DNA of 64,000 bases, from NCBI GenBank assembly GCA_963676075.2, contig CAXXNZ010000025.1, positions 62,001 through 126,000 of the forward strand, given 5' to 3'. This DNA is from JAHJQZ01 sp963676075 (lineage in GTDB: Bacteria > Pseudomonadota > Alphaproteobacteria > Rhizobiales > Devosiaceae). Below, piece by piece: positions 46,810 to 56,582 of this stretch. The position numbers were made by a program, and so were the translations under genes. The first letter of the stretch is position 1. Every line of letters starts with the position of its first letter. Below the pieces are notes generated by a model. The model had not been told where the DNA came from, searched no databases, and worked only from the letters and a program-made list of their open reading frames with translations.

Positions 46810-49685
46810 TCAAAGAAATACATTTTCGTTTAATTCTGCTCTTAATTACTCATCATCTTCATCATCTTCTTCAACGACCATATTAGGATTCTCCAAATCT
46901 GCTTCAGTTATATTTTTCCCTTATTTGGCTTTCAATAATAACTCTTAGTATTGATTAATAATTTGTTTCAGTTTCTTGTTTTTAACTTCTGTTTTTCCAA
47001 GTAAGTCAAAAATTGATTTATTAGTTTCGATTTAGTTTTTCATTAATAAAGTTTTATTATCCCTAAAAATTATTGTTATATCAATATCAAATTAATTTAA
47101 TCTAACTCTTAAAAGAATATAAATTCGGGGGCAGCGTTAACATATTTACTAATCATTCCAGGCTAATGATATCCGAAATATTCTTTCCATAACCTTATGT
47201 TTTTTAATTATGTTGTTGGACTTAAATAGTATTTATAGACATCCTTTGCTTGGATATTGCCTTTTTATGTAAAGAATGGATTCAAGTACATTTCCTTTTG
47301 ATTATTTAGATAACTCCAAAGAGAAATTGTTAATTTTTCGAAATTTTTTTGTTTTAAATCCTTTTTAAAATGTAATTATTAACCAAATTAACTTTTTCTG
47401 AATTACTTAAGAATGTTCCATACAAGGTTTGATAATAATTAAATGCAATATCCCTAAGGAATTTAAAATTAAATTCAAATGAAAGTGAAAATTAGTCTAT
47501 TAATTAATGAACACAATCCAAAAATTATATAAAAATTGGCGAAATTTAGTCCTTTTTTTTATGATGTGCATCTTAAATTTTAATAATTTTATTTTAATAG
47601 TTACTAATTCCTGAACGTAAAGCAAATTAATGTCCAAAGAGTAGCCAATCCTTTGTGATCAGTTTCTCAAACCCTTCAATAGTTCTTGTATTTAATTATA
47701 ATTGTAATATTTAAATGTACCTAAAGTATGGATCCAAAAGAATTTAAGTTAAAGAAATTAATTAAGTTGTACGATCCCAACCATCAGAACAATGAATTAA
47801 AACAGAAATTCCTTTCTACAAATTATAAATTAAATTAACGATATAAAATAGTTAACTTTCATTTCAATTGATGCTTATTTTGCGCCTTCCAGAATCAAAG
47901 ATATATAGTTCAGCCATTTACTTTTTTAGAGTGCATCGAAAAATGTTTTGGAGTGATCTTCACTTTTTTGTTTCATAATTATTAATCAAATTAAGATAAT
48001 ACTTTAAAGCTGAAGTTAGCATATTCTATGACTCTCTGACAGCATGTATATTATCAATTCCTAGAAATGTCAACCAACAATTTTTATAAAATTTTAAGTC
48101 TTCATACCCCGCACCTTTAAAATATTTGTTTCCAGATGCAGCACCAAATGGCCTTTTATACTTGAACAAAATTGAATTTTTAAACCTAGCATCATAAACA
48201 TGAACTGTTTTTTTAATCACCCCATAAGAAGATTTCCCAGTAGGATCACCAATAAGAATTAGCATTTTTTCATCAGCGGCTGAACGATGGTTCGTTACTC
48301 CTGGCTACGAATACATTAAATTAAATTGATTTAAAATTTACTTTATTTTAACTACTTCTCCATAGGGTTGCTTTACTCCCTTATCTTGTAGAATAATTAA
48401 AAACTAAAGTCGGAATTCTATTTTTCGTTCTAAACCCTGCAGACTGTTTTACTTCATCATTTGTCAACAAAGCAGGTACGATAATCACGGACGGGTATGT
48501 CTCGCATATTTCACCATAACTATTATCCACATATTTATATAATTGCATATCTATTCCCCCTTATCTAAGCATTTCTTGTGATAAATCCGATGATTAATAC
48601 AATTTCCATCCTTTCAGTTTTGCTTCCAATGAATTATCCACCTCGCAGTAACGAATAGCAAAATAATCATTTCCTTGAACTTTTAAACTCTCTTATAGAT
48701 ACTTATACATCTGTTCCACTTTACTTGTACTGAAATAAAACGTGAAGAAGCGTCCATCTTTGAGCTGAATCTTGAGTTATTGTTCATGCTATTATTGTTA
48801 ACGATTCAAGGAAACAATTAATGTCAAAGGTATATCAAAATAGTCGGATCTGAGTTCCATGCGATTGACAAAATTACTATCAGATGGGAAAAATATTAAC
48901 TAAGAATAGAAATCATCAAAAGATATAAAAACCATACACGAAAATTAGTAATCTAGATTTTTCCTTAAATATCCTTGAAAATATTATTTGAAAAAAATGT
49001 TGTAATGTGTTTAAATTTATCCACTTCTGCTGGCAATCTTTAATCCTACAATTCTAAAAAAAATAATTTAGAAGACAAAAAAAATCACCATATTTCCAAT
49101 TAGCATCATCCTATCCAACTTCACTATACACATGTTGCACAGGTTAATTCTGCTCATGTAGTGTCTGGAAAGAAAGCTCGGGCTCTTTTATTTATTTCAT
49201 TTCTTTTAATTATTGTTCTGCATGCTCTATTACATCGAAATTAAATTGATTTTTATGGATATGTACATTAAAGTAATTATAACACTGATTCATCCATTGT
49301 TTAGCTTGAATGGAAATTATCATCAAAGTCCATGTCCACCAATGTTTAATTAGAAATTTTTTACCGGTCTTAATTTTTCGTAAATACACTTTTTCGTTTA
49401 GAAAGTTGTTTCTGGAATTGTCTTCTTTGCTCTTAGAAATCACCCTTTCACAAAATAATATAATTCATCCTCAATAAAAATTTATACTGATTTGAAGTCT
49501 TCTGTTGTTTAATATGCTAAAAAAAAAATTAAACTACTTAAGTAAAATACTTTATGTCTGAAATTACTGACTATTTCCTCCAAACTCTTAATCTAATCAA
49601 TTAATTAATACAAGAATCAATTAGTGTGCGTACCTTCGTGGAAAGTAGGAGCGTTACGTAGAGATGATAAATCTTTTCGAAACAT
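46810..49685 (-). CDS. Myotubularin-family phosphoinositide 3-phosphatase
   Basis: A multi-exon gene. The catalytic P-loop HCSDGWDRTTQL lies near 47,745-47,790, with the Cys, both Asp and the Arg of active myotubularins. Upstream are RIPTLVFNYSTRQGSKATLWRSSQPG and the adjacent SYGEICETYPSVIIVPALL, ITNFR (PH-GRAM end) and a weakly conserved N terminus. The C-terminal tail is charged (VVEEDDEDDEQ) and ends at UGA 46810-46812. It should remove the 3-phosphate from PI3P and PI(3,5)P2 on endosomes. The start at 49685 and the exon joins between 49,150 and 49,650 are uncertain, since two frames look plausible there. It is 83 nt from the convergent OSCP1. Confidence 0.85.
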
Positions 49686-50250
49686 AAAAATTTATTTCGC
49701 ACTTTTGTTTAACTATTTTTTAAAGATTTTTATGAATTTTTATTTAAAATACTTTTTAACTATTTAATTGAATAAAATGTATTAATCAGGACATATTTTA
49801 ATTTTATTTTTTTTTTAGAAAGTTTTCAATTATTAAATAATGTTGGGTTTTTTCTCTTTATAATTTTATTATTATTATATGCATTAATTTAATTTTTAAT
49901 AAATAGTTTGAACCAAACTTTTTAATAAATTAATATTGTTTTCTATAAAGATAAGGATACATAATTATTATATTATGATAAATTTGTTTATTCTTATATA
50001 AAAACATTGACAAATCCAATTATCGAATAATATTTGTCTTTGAGAAAAATAAATTTGCCAAATTGATTAATCAGAATAAAAGTTGATAAATAAAAATAAA
50101 TTTACAATTAACTAAACTATATTAGTAAACAGTTATTAAATATAAAATTGATATATTAATTAACATTTCTAAAAAAATTCATAAATAATTTTGAAAAATT
50201 ATTAGAAATTGTTTTATCACAGAAAAACTAAATAAATATCAATATATTTT
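49686..50250. other. AT-rich ciliate intergenic DNA up to the junction
   Basis: About 565 nt of A/T-rich sequence upstream of the myotubularin gene. I see no coding frame and no telomere-like simple repeat, so the ciliate piece does not end in a recognisable chromosome end. Confidence 0.5.
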
Positions 50251-50262
50251 CTGTCGTTATAC
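50248..50262. other. Junction between ciliate DNA and bacterial prophage DNA
   Basis: Within about 15 nt the sequence changes from very AT-rich with UAR=Gln/UGA=Trp codon use to GC-rich bacterial coding sequence. No attachment site, inverted repeat or target duplication is visible on either side. The bacterial reading frame at the junction is open leftwards as if cut. A chimeric contig or library clone is the simplest reading. Confidence 0.85.
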
Positions 50263-50486
50263 CGGCGATGGCAGGAGATGACCTCAAGGCAATTGCGAAA
50301 GACTTCAAGTCTCGCTGGCCGGATAACACTCTCGACTGGCGCGACGTGTTTGGCGATCATCCCGGCACACAACCTCCTGATGATCTTCTCGCAAACCCCG
50401 ACGAAGACAAAACCCATCTGGGAAAGCCCGCCCTGCAGCAAATGGGGCAGGCCATAGCCGAGTTCATCCAGCAAAAAGGCTGGTAA
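50251..50486 (+). CDS. Bacterial hydrolase-like C-terminal fragment, truncated by the junction
   Basis: A plus-strand frame whose C-terminal 72 residues (from the ATG at 50268) read as a good protein: MAGDDLKAIAKDFKSRW, then DWRDVFGDHPGTQPPDDLL and the end DKTHLGKPALQQMGQAIAEF. The Asp-x-Thr-His-Leu block near the end looks like the catalytic D-x-x-H of an SGNH-type hydrolase. The frame stays open through the ATG to the junction, so the N-terminal part is probably lost. It is convergent with the phage operon and 45 nt from it, so it may be a host or phage-edge gene. Confidence 0.45.
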
Positions 50487-50531
50487 TGGGTTCGATTGTT
50501 CTCTAGTTGCGTTGGAGGTGCAGCCCATCGG

Positions 50532-51743
50532 TCAAGCTGCCAGCGCAGTGCGAACTGCACTATCAAACCAAGCCCCAAGCGTCCGGTGGCCGGCGTTGTC
50601 GGGATGCGTTCCATCGGCTTTGGTGTATTCAACGCTTTCCGGATCGAGGAACCAGAAGCCGGCACGACTGCCCATCGCGGCTTGAATGGCCGATTTGGCG
50701 GCGGCGTAATCAGCATCAGTTGACGGGGCAGTCGGATTCCAGCTCCCAACGACAAACACGAGAGCATCAGGCAATTTCTGGCGGATGATGTCGAAGCACG
50801 TGATCGCGGCGTCCTCAATGCCGGACATCCCAAGGTCATTGATACCCATGGCAACGACAACGACATCAACCGACCCAAAGGCGATGCAACGGTCGAGATC
50901 GGCGGCGACGCGCGTGGGGAGCGCAAAAAGCGTTCCGGACTGCGTGTTCACATAGCCTGTCCCGCCAACGCCGGATGCCCACAATTCGGCACCGAGATAA
51001 TCGCTGGCGACCGTGACATAGCCGTCATCCTGATGGGTGGCGCCGGTGCCGGTGGTGAAACTGTCACCCAGCACAATGCCGCGAAGCTGCTTTGTAGCGG
51101 GCTTGGTCAGCGTATCACCGGCGGCAACATGGATGCCGTCGATGGCCCAGGCCGCATAGCTCTCGATCGTGATCGTCCGCTCTGCCTTGGTGCCAAAATC
51201 CAGAACAATGAAGACGCGACCGCCGTCCGCGCCGGCAACCATGTGGTCGCGATCGACATAGTGCCCATCGACGATGAAGCGATAGGCGTCGTTCCTGCTC
51301 GAACTGAGCACGCGAAATGCAACCCGCTGCGCATTGGCGACCGTTGTCACGCGCCAGCCCGTGGCGTCCTCGGTTGTCGTGACATTGCCGTTGGAGTCGC
51401 CGCGCGTCGCCACAGGAAAGCGGCGATAGTCATCAAAGAACGTGGCGCTGCCACCTCCCTCGCACAATGCAACGTCCGTCAACGTCCCTGCGGTGTGCCG
51501 ATAGGCAACGGTCATATCCTCGTAGCCAGGACCGGGAGAAGCTCCGTCGACCGCCCCATATTGCGGATCGGGAATGGTGATGGTTGGCGGCGATGACATT
51601 TCCGCCACGGTTTGGGGATTATCGGCGCCGCTGTTGTTTGCAAGAAACGCCGCCGCCGCCTGTTGGGTGGCAACCCATGCATCCGCGCCCTGTAAAGGGG
51701 CGTGACCCACGACCAGAATGTCATTCGATAGCTGAATGCTCAT
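50532..51743 (-). CDS. SGNH/GDSL-hydrolase tail protein
   Basis: 403 aa. An N-terminal region of about 60 residues (MSIQLSNDILVVGHAPL) probably binds the virion; a beta-rich domain follows. The C-terminal half is an SGNH hydrolase with its four blocks: GDSFTTG (Ser), GVGGTGY (Gly), GINDLG (Asn) and DGTHPDNAGH (Asp and His). Phage tail proteins of this type remove acyl groups from surface polysaccharide during adsorption. It is the last gene of the visible minus-strand operon, directly after the DUF4376-like gene. Confidence 0.85.
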   Translation of the reverse strand: MSIQLSNDILVVGHAPLQGADAWVATQQAAAAFLANNSGADNPQTVAEMSSPPTITIPDPQYGAVDGASPGPGYEDMTVAYRHTAGTLTDVALCEGGGSATFFDDYRRFPVATRGDSNGNVTTTEDATGWRVTTVANAQRVAFRVLSSSRNDAYRFIVDGHYVDRDHMVAGADGGRVFIVLDFGTKAERTITIESYAAWAIDGIHVAAGDTLTKPATKQLRGIVLGDSFTTGTGATHQDDGYVTVASDYLGAELWASGVGGTGYVNTQSGTLFALPTRVAADLDRCIAFGSVDVVVVAMGINDLGMSGIEDAAITCFDIIRQKLPDALVFVVGSWNPTAPSTDADYAAAKSAIQAAMGSRAGFWFLDPESVEYTKADGTHPDNAGHRTLGAWFDSAVRTALAA

Positions 51744-51751
51744 CTCGCCCC

Positions 51752-52315
51752 CTAACTCGGCCAGTTGCTGTCGTCGGCGTAGTCGGCGGGTATCGGGGCC
51801 ATCGATTCGAGCAGGAACGAGGCCTGCCAGAGCGGCTGTTCGAAGTTCTGCGCCTCATAGAGCAGGATCGCGTTCCACTCCAGCGCGGTCACGTCGGCAG
51901 TGCCGGTCTTGGTAGCGATGCGGATCGTCGTCGTGGTGTCCCCGGCGGCGAGCAGGGCGTCCTTGAGCTTGGTCACCCGGTCCCAGCCCTTCATGTCGGC
52001 GTCGCTCGTGCCGAACTTATGAACGCCGCGAACATCGCCGAAGTCATAGGAAAACCCGCTGGCAAGACGCCGGTCCCGTTCGTCATAGACCTGCTGCTTG
52101 GTGACGGCCGGCGGCTCATAGGGGGCTGGAGAGAACTCCGGATGAGCGCCCAGCCACGCCCCCACTTCCGGCGTAAGCCCGTAAGGATCGTCGGGCGCGT
52201 AGCCAAAGGGAATCTCAAACGGCTCTCCACCGTCTCTCACACGTAGAACAAGATCGAGCAACCCTGGCTCGGCAGTCGCCGTCCCGGACACGACTTCGAT
52301 AAGCGTGATCGCCAT
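51752..52315 (-). CDS. DUF4376-like tail protein
   Basis: 187 aa from MAITLIEVV at 52315, chosen because an AGGAGGG Shine-Dalgarno site lies about 7 nt upstream; a longer frame to 52357 overlaps the preceding gene and lacks one. The C-terminal 110 residues (VYDERDRRLASGFSYDFGDVRGVHKFGTSDADMKGWD) have the DUF4376 look, usually found beside tail fibres, in line with a fibre assembly or tip role. It is 8 nt upstream of the SGNH gene. Confidence 0.7.
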   Translation of the reverse strand: MAITLIEVVSGTATAEPGLLDLVLRVRDGGEPFEIPFGYAPDDPYGLTPEVGAWLGAHPEFSPAPYEPPAVTKQQVYDERDRRLASGFSYDFGDVRGVHKFGTSDADMKGWDRVTKLKDALLAAGDTTTTIRIATKTGTADVTALEWNAILLYEAQNFEQPLWQASFLLESMAPIPADYADDSNWPS

Positions 52316-52325
52316 CTTTGCCCTC

Positions 52326-53378
52326 CTAGTTGTAGCGGCGGTAAGCGCTAACGGCACTGGCCGCTACGCTTCCGCTTGAATTAGAGCCGCCCGCTACCTG
52401 CCAGATGCCCGGCAACGGCCCCCCCAGGACGTCGCCGTAAGCTGACGCGGGAACAAGAACCGCTCCCGATACATAGGCTCCGGGTCCGGCGTTGACCCCG
52501 GATGTGTTCTTTGCGAGCACATAGCTGCCGACTTCGGCGAAGCCCGGCACCGGTTGCGGGTTGTTTGGCGAGTAAACGCGCTGCCCCTGTTCCTGCAAAA
52601 CAGCGGCGGACACGTTTACGACGCCCTTCGTGGCCTTGATCGTTCCCCACTGAATCGACCCAGCGAAGTTGGTGAACTGGATGATGGCCACGCTGTCGTC
52701 GGCCTTGGCGCGGGCGCGAAACGCATAGTTTCCGCTGGCGCTCGTGACGGAATCAACACCGTACTCGCCCGTGGATCGAAAACCAGCGATGGAAACGAGA
52801 AGGCCTACATTGGTATCGCCAGCCTTGTTGATCTTGGAACCGATCAGACCGATTATCGTGGTGGCGAAACTGGGGTCGTCCCCGAGAGCGGCGGCCAGTT
52901 CCGTGAGAGTGTCAAGCGCCACGGGAGCGGCGCCGATGACAGCGGCGATCCGCCCGTCCACGTAGGTTTGGGTGGCGAAGGTGGCGAGCACCAAGGGAAG
53001 GTCAGTGATGTCCGAGATCGTGTGACTATGTTCGCCGATCAGCGTCGCTGCCTCGCGCGGCACCCATCCGATCGCCTCCTTGACCAGGACGTACTGACCC
53101 GTTGCCGGTGCCGCAGCGGCGCCCGAGACATCCGTCAGGCTGGACAGAGCGTGCGAATGGGTTGTTGACGCCTTGCCCACAAGGGCGGACGTCAGCCCCT
53201 CAATACCGGAGATCGAATGCGTGTGGTCACTTGCCGCTTTGCCGGACATGGCGGTGAAAAGATCATGCACATCGCCGTCGATCGCATCGAGCGCAGCCTG
53301 AAGAAGAGCTACGTCACCCGAAACGAGATTAGTGCTGACGGGCTTCGGATAGCCCCTGTTGGTTGTGTCTGCCATCAC
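52326..53378 (-). CDS. Tail-fibre protein with HTH/SI repeats
   Basis: 350 aa. Residues 40-130 contain three copies of a phage tail-fibre motif: ASDHTHSISGIEGL, STTHSHALSSLTDV and GEHSHTISDITDL. A collagen-free, Gly/Ala-rich shaft and a beta-rich C-terminal domain follow (GQRVYSPNNPQP). Such His-Ser/Thr-His repeats are found in trimeric fibres. Position after the DUF4815-type gene supports a receptor-binding role. Confidence 0.8.
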   Translation of the reverse strand: MMADTTNRGYPKPVSTNLVSGDVALLQAALDAIDGDVHDLFTAMSGKAASDHTHSISGIEGLTSALVGKASTTHSHALSSLTDVSGAAAAPATGQYVLVKEAIGWVPREAATLIGEHSHTISDITDLPLVLATFATQTYVDGRIAAVIGAAPVALDTLTELAAALGDDPSFATTIIGLIGSKINKAGDTNVGLLVSIAGFRSTGEYGVDSVTSASGNYAFRARAKADDSVAIIQFTNFAGSIQWGTIKATKGVVNVSAAVLQEQGQRVYSPNNPQPVPGFAEVGSYVLAKNTSGVNAGPGAYVSGAVLVPASAYGDVLGGPLPGIWQVAGGSNSSGSVAASAVSAYRRYN

Positions 53379-53384
53379 TCGCCC

Positions 53385-56300
53385 CTAAAAAATCGCCGCT
53401 CCGAAGTCACCGACGACCGGCCGAGCCCCAGGTCCGCCTGTCAGTGTCAGCCTGATGCGCCCCCGTGCCCCGGTAATCCCGGTCTCTTCGTGCTTCGGCT
53501 CAGTCCAGTTGTTGAAGGCGAGCGCCTCGGTCGCGGCGAGCGGCAGCGGCTGCCAGTTGGCATCGGTCAGATCGTAGTCGATAGCCACCCCGGAACCCGC
53601 CGGCCTGAACGCCTTGAGATACGAGGTCAGGCGAACGTCCGAGCCGAAGTCGAAGGCGCGGGTCACATAGGTGGCTGTCGTGGCGATCTCGCCAGAGATG
53701 ACGGCGACAGGCGCGTAAAGGATCGGAGACAGCTTTGCCGTCCCCTTCAGCTTTGCCCGCAGCACCACCGTCTCGGTGATAAACTCGTTGAGCTGCAACA
53801 CCTGGAACGGCAAGAGCTCAACCACGGTTCCATTGGGACGCTCAACCTCGAACACCACCGAGCAGTCCCCGGACGGCAGTTCAACAGCCGCGCGAATCTG
53901 GAGATCGGAACAATTCACCAGATCGATCGTGCCAAGATCCACAGTCTTGGTCGTGGCCGTGTAGCGCGCCGCCACGGCGCGGAAAGTCAGTGCCGACTTC
54001 TGATGCGCAGTCCAGGTCCGTGCATTGACCGAACTGAGGCGCACACCGACAGGATAAGGGGCGGCCGAAACCCATTGCTGGTTGTCGACATCGAAGTCTC
54101 CGAGGTTGGCAACCGAGATGGCATGTTCTCCGTCGTCGGTCTTGATGACGAAGGCATGCTCTCTGTCTGGTGAGGTCGTCAGCGGCAGCGAGAAACGCGC
54201 CGATTTCCACCCGGCGGCGCCGGCCATATCGACCAAAGCTTCGGCCTCGATATTGGTGGTCGGCCAGCCGTTCTCAACCGTGACCTGGTTGACGAGCAGA
54301 TCATTTGCTTCATCGCCGATGGCGCATAGTTTGAAGTCGATGCCGATGACCTGCCGCAGTTCCGGCGGCGTGAATGTCTGCGCCTGTGGGTCCGGGCCTC
54401 CGCGGTTAGTTGTTGACCCGCTATCAGACCATTCGCCCGAGGCGACGGCCACGCGCGTCCAGCGGTCGATGGTCGTGACCTGGCGCATGGTCGAGATGTT
54501 GATCACACCCTGCCCCGTAAAGACGGCTGATGCAGTCGAGCCGCCTTCCCCAGTGACATCAACCAGCTTCGATCCGGCCGTCACATTGGCGGGTATGGCG
54601 AAGGTCACGTCGAGATTGCCCGAACCATCTGCCGTCTGGGTGCCGGCCGGTTTCACGTCGATGCCGTCGAAGGTGAGGGTCGCGAGGTTTTCCCCCGCGC
54701 CCATGCCGGACAGATGCGCCGTGATGTCGATCTCGCGCAGGAACTCCGCCTGTTCGGTGCGACTGCCGAGCATTTCCGTGCTCTCGGCAACCGCTTCCAG
54801 CGGGCCGTTGTCGCTTCGCGCGCCGCGGTTGAATTCGAGCGTAACCCCGGACGTCCACACCGTCTGGTCGACATTCCAGAAATCGACGGCGGGTTCGAGC
54901 GAAATAGCAGCCGGAAGCGGCGTAAAATTATGGTACGGATTGATCTTCTCGCAGCCGGTCGACAACTCCTGCGAGATGATCACCTCTTCGGTGTAGTCGA
55001 GCGTCACCGGCGCCGCGAGGTCGGCGAGGTAGAAAGTGGGCGTGATCGGCAGTTGCAGCATGCCGTTGCCGATCGCCGCCGTCTGCGCTTCGCCTGCATC
55101 GCGATAGGTGTCGTCGATGAACGGGTCGACGAACATATTCTTCTTGGCAACAGGCTCCCGGCTGTCGATGGACGATTTGGAGCGCTCGATCATGGTTAGG
55201 CGGAGCAGGTTTTCAAACGCATTCGCCATGCGGTCGATCTCGGCGAATGTCCGGTTGTAGATGCCATTGTTGACGATCACCGGCTTGCCATCCCAGGAGT
55301 TGTGGATCTCGGCGAGCTTCAGGATCGATGTCGGTTCGGCCGGAGCGAGTGTGTTGCTGGCCGACGACACACCCTTGACGTAGACCGCCTGTCCGTTCTC
55401 CCCGAGGCACATCAGATCGATGCGCGGCAGTTTCCATGTGTAGGCGATGATCGCCTCGCCGCCGGCAACGCCGCCAGAGACGGTCACCGTGGTGCCAGTA
55501 ACGCTGTCCGCCGTCACGCTGGCGCGATAGCGATAGGTGACGGTGTAGCTCGACCCGCCCGCCGGCTCGGCCCCGCCCGGCGCCCAGGACACGCTGTCGC
55601 CCGACTTCACATAGTCGGCGGTTTTGGTATAGGTCGTGCCGCCCTGCACGACAGAGACGATTTTAGTCACCGAATTGTCAGGCAGGGCATCCTGCCCGTT
55701 CGCCGTTGCCCCCCTCGTGACAGAGACCGTCCTTTCCTTGGTCAGAAGGATCGAGATGATCTCATCGATCGGTGCGTGCGAGACGGTCAGGACTTCGGCA
55801 CCAGACCCGGATATCGCGTGCGTTTCTCCGGGTACCGCCGCGACGTCCCAATCCTCGGTGTGGGCAACGCGCAGCGCCGACCGGCGCACGAGCTTGATGC
55901 CATGGACATTGGCCTCGCCCTGCTCGATCGAAAACACCTGGTCTTCGCCGGTCTTGCCGAGCGCCGTCACCCGGCATCCGGAAACGATGTAGTGGCCGTG
56001 CGCCGCGAAATCATAGGTAGCGATCGCATTGGTGATGCCGCTCAAGGCAGGCGGCGGCGTTTGGTCAAGGATCGTGCCGTCCTGCAGCACGTAGACCACG
56101 GCGAACTTGCCCTCTCCGCTGTCGCTCGCAAGCCCCCATGTCAGGGATACGATCTCGCGCGCCGCTCCCGGTTCACCCTCAGCAAGAGACCCCGGAACCT
56201 GACCAAGAAGATCCGGGTCATCCTCATGCGTGATATAGGCCGTGCCCATCCGCACGCCGACCTCGACGCGTCCGGTCATCGACACGCCTGCGAGTACGGT

Positions 56301-56582
56301 TCCTGCGACGGGAAGCACATCGCCGTCGATGTAGATCTCGCCGGCAGACAGTGTGACGGTTTCCGCGTCGACATCTACGATGGCGTCGGCGCCGATGATC
56401 CGGTCACCGTCGTCGGCAACAAGGTTCGATATGCGCCTGGCCCGTTGCCGGCCTATCGTCTGCAGTTCGTTGAGTTCGCCGCCCTGCAGCAGTGCATCGC
56501 GGCCATAGAACACGACCGAGCGCTGACCGGCCTCGCCGATGGAACGGTCGACCGCGTCGGGCAATCCGGAAGGATGGGTCAT
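53385..56582 (-). CDS. Large DUF4815-type tail/baseplate protein
   Basis: 1065 aa. The N-terminal 350 residues (YGRDALLQGGELNELQTIGR, RISNLVADDGDRI, AGEIYIDGDVLPV) have the DUF4815 pattern seen in tail proteins of Rhizobium and Agrobacterium phages. Later parts are beta-rich with probable Ig-like and jelly-roll modules (DIKLCA-type strands, RTWTAHQKSALTFR). Its start overlaps the stop of the gpI-like gene by one base (TGATG), so the two are translationally coupled. It is probably part of the baseplate rim or fibre network. Confidence 0.75.
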   Translation of the reverse strand: MTHPSGLPDAVDRSIGEAGQRSVVFYGRDALLQGGELNELQTIGRQRARRISNLVADDGDRIIGADAIVDVDAETVTLSAGEIYIDGDVLPVAGTVLAGVSMTGRVEVGVRMGTAYITHEDDPDLLGQVPGSLAEGEPGAAREIVSLTWGLASDSGEGKFAVVYVLQDGTILDQTPPPALSGITNAIATYDFAAHGHYIVSGCRVTALGKTGEDQVFSIEQGEANVHGIKLVRRSALRVAHTEDWDVAAVPGETHAISGSGAEVLTVSHAPIDEIISILLTKERTVSVTRGATANGQDALPDNSVTKIVSVVQGGTTYTKTADYVKSGDSVSWAPGGAEPAGGSSYTVTYRYRASVTADSVTGTTVTVSGGVAGGEAIIAYTWKLPRIDLMCLGENGQAVYVKGVSSASNTLAPAEPTSILKLAEIHNSWDGKPVIVNNGIYNRTFAEIDRMANAFENLLRLTMIERSKSSIDSREPVAKKNMFVDPFIDDTYRDAGEAQTAAIGNGMLQLPITPTFYLADLAAPVTLDYTEEVIISQELSTGCEKINPYHNFTPLPAAISLEPAVDFWNVDQTVWTSGVTLEFNRGARSDNGPLEAVAESTEMLGSRTEQAEFLREIDITAHLSGMGAGENLATLTFDGIDVKPAGTQTADGSGNLDVTFAIPANVTAGSKLVDVTGEGGSTASAVFTGQGVINISTMRQVTTIDRWTRVAVASGEWSDSGSTTNRGGPDPQAQTFTPPELRQVIGIDFKLCAIGDEANDLLVNQVTVENGWPTTNIEAEALVDMAGAAGWKSARFSLPLTTSPDREHAFVIKTDDGEHAISVANLGDFDVDNQQWVSAAPYPVGVRLSSVNARTWTAHQKSALTFRAVAARYTATTKTVDLGTIDLVNCSDLQIRAAVELPSGDCSVVFEVERPNGTVVELLPFQVLQLNEFITETVVLRAKLKGTAKLSPILYAPVAVISGEIATTATYVTRAFDFGSDVRLTSYLKAFRPAGSGVAIDYDLTDANWQPLPLAATEALAFNNWTEPKHEETGITGARGRIRLTLTGGPGARPVVGDFGAAIF

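Noticed and set aside
51033..51596. 187-aa plus-strand frame in the phage region
   Set aside because: It is antisense to the SGNH hydrolase, Arg/Ala-rich as expected for a high-GC shadow, and has no Shine-Dalgarno site.
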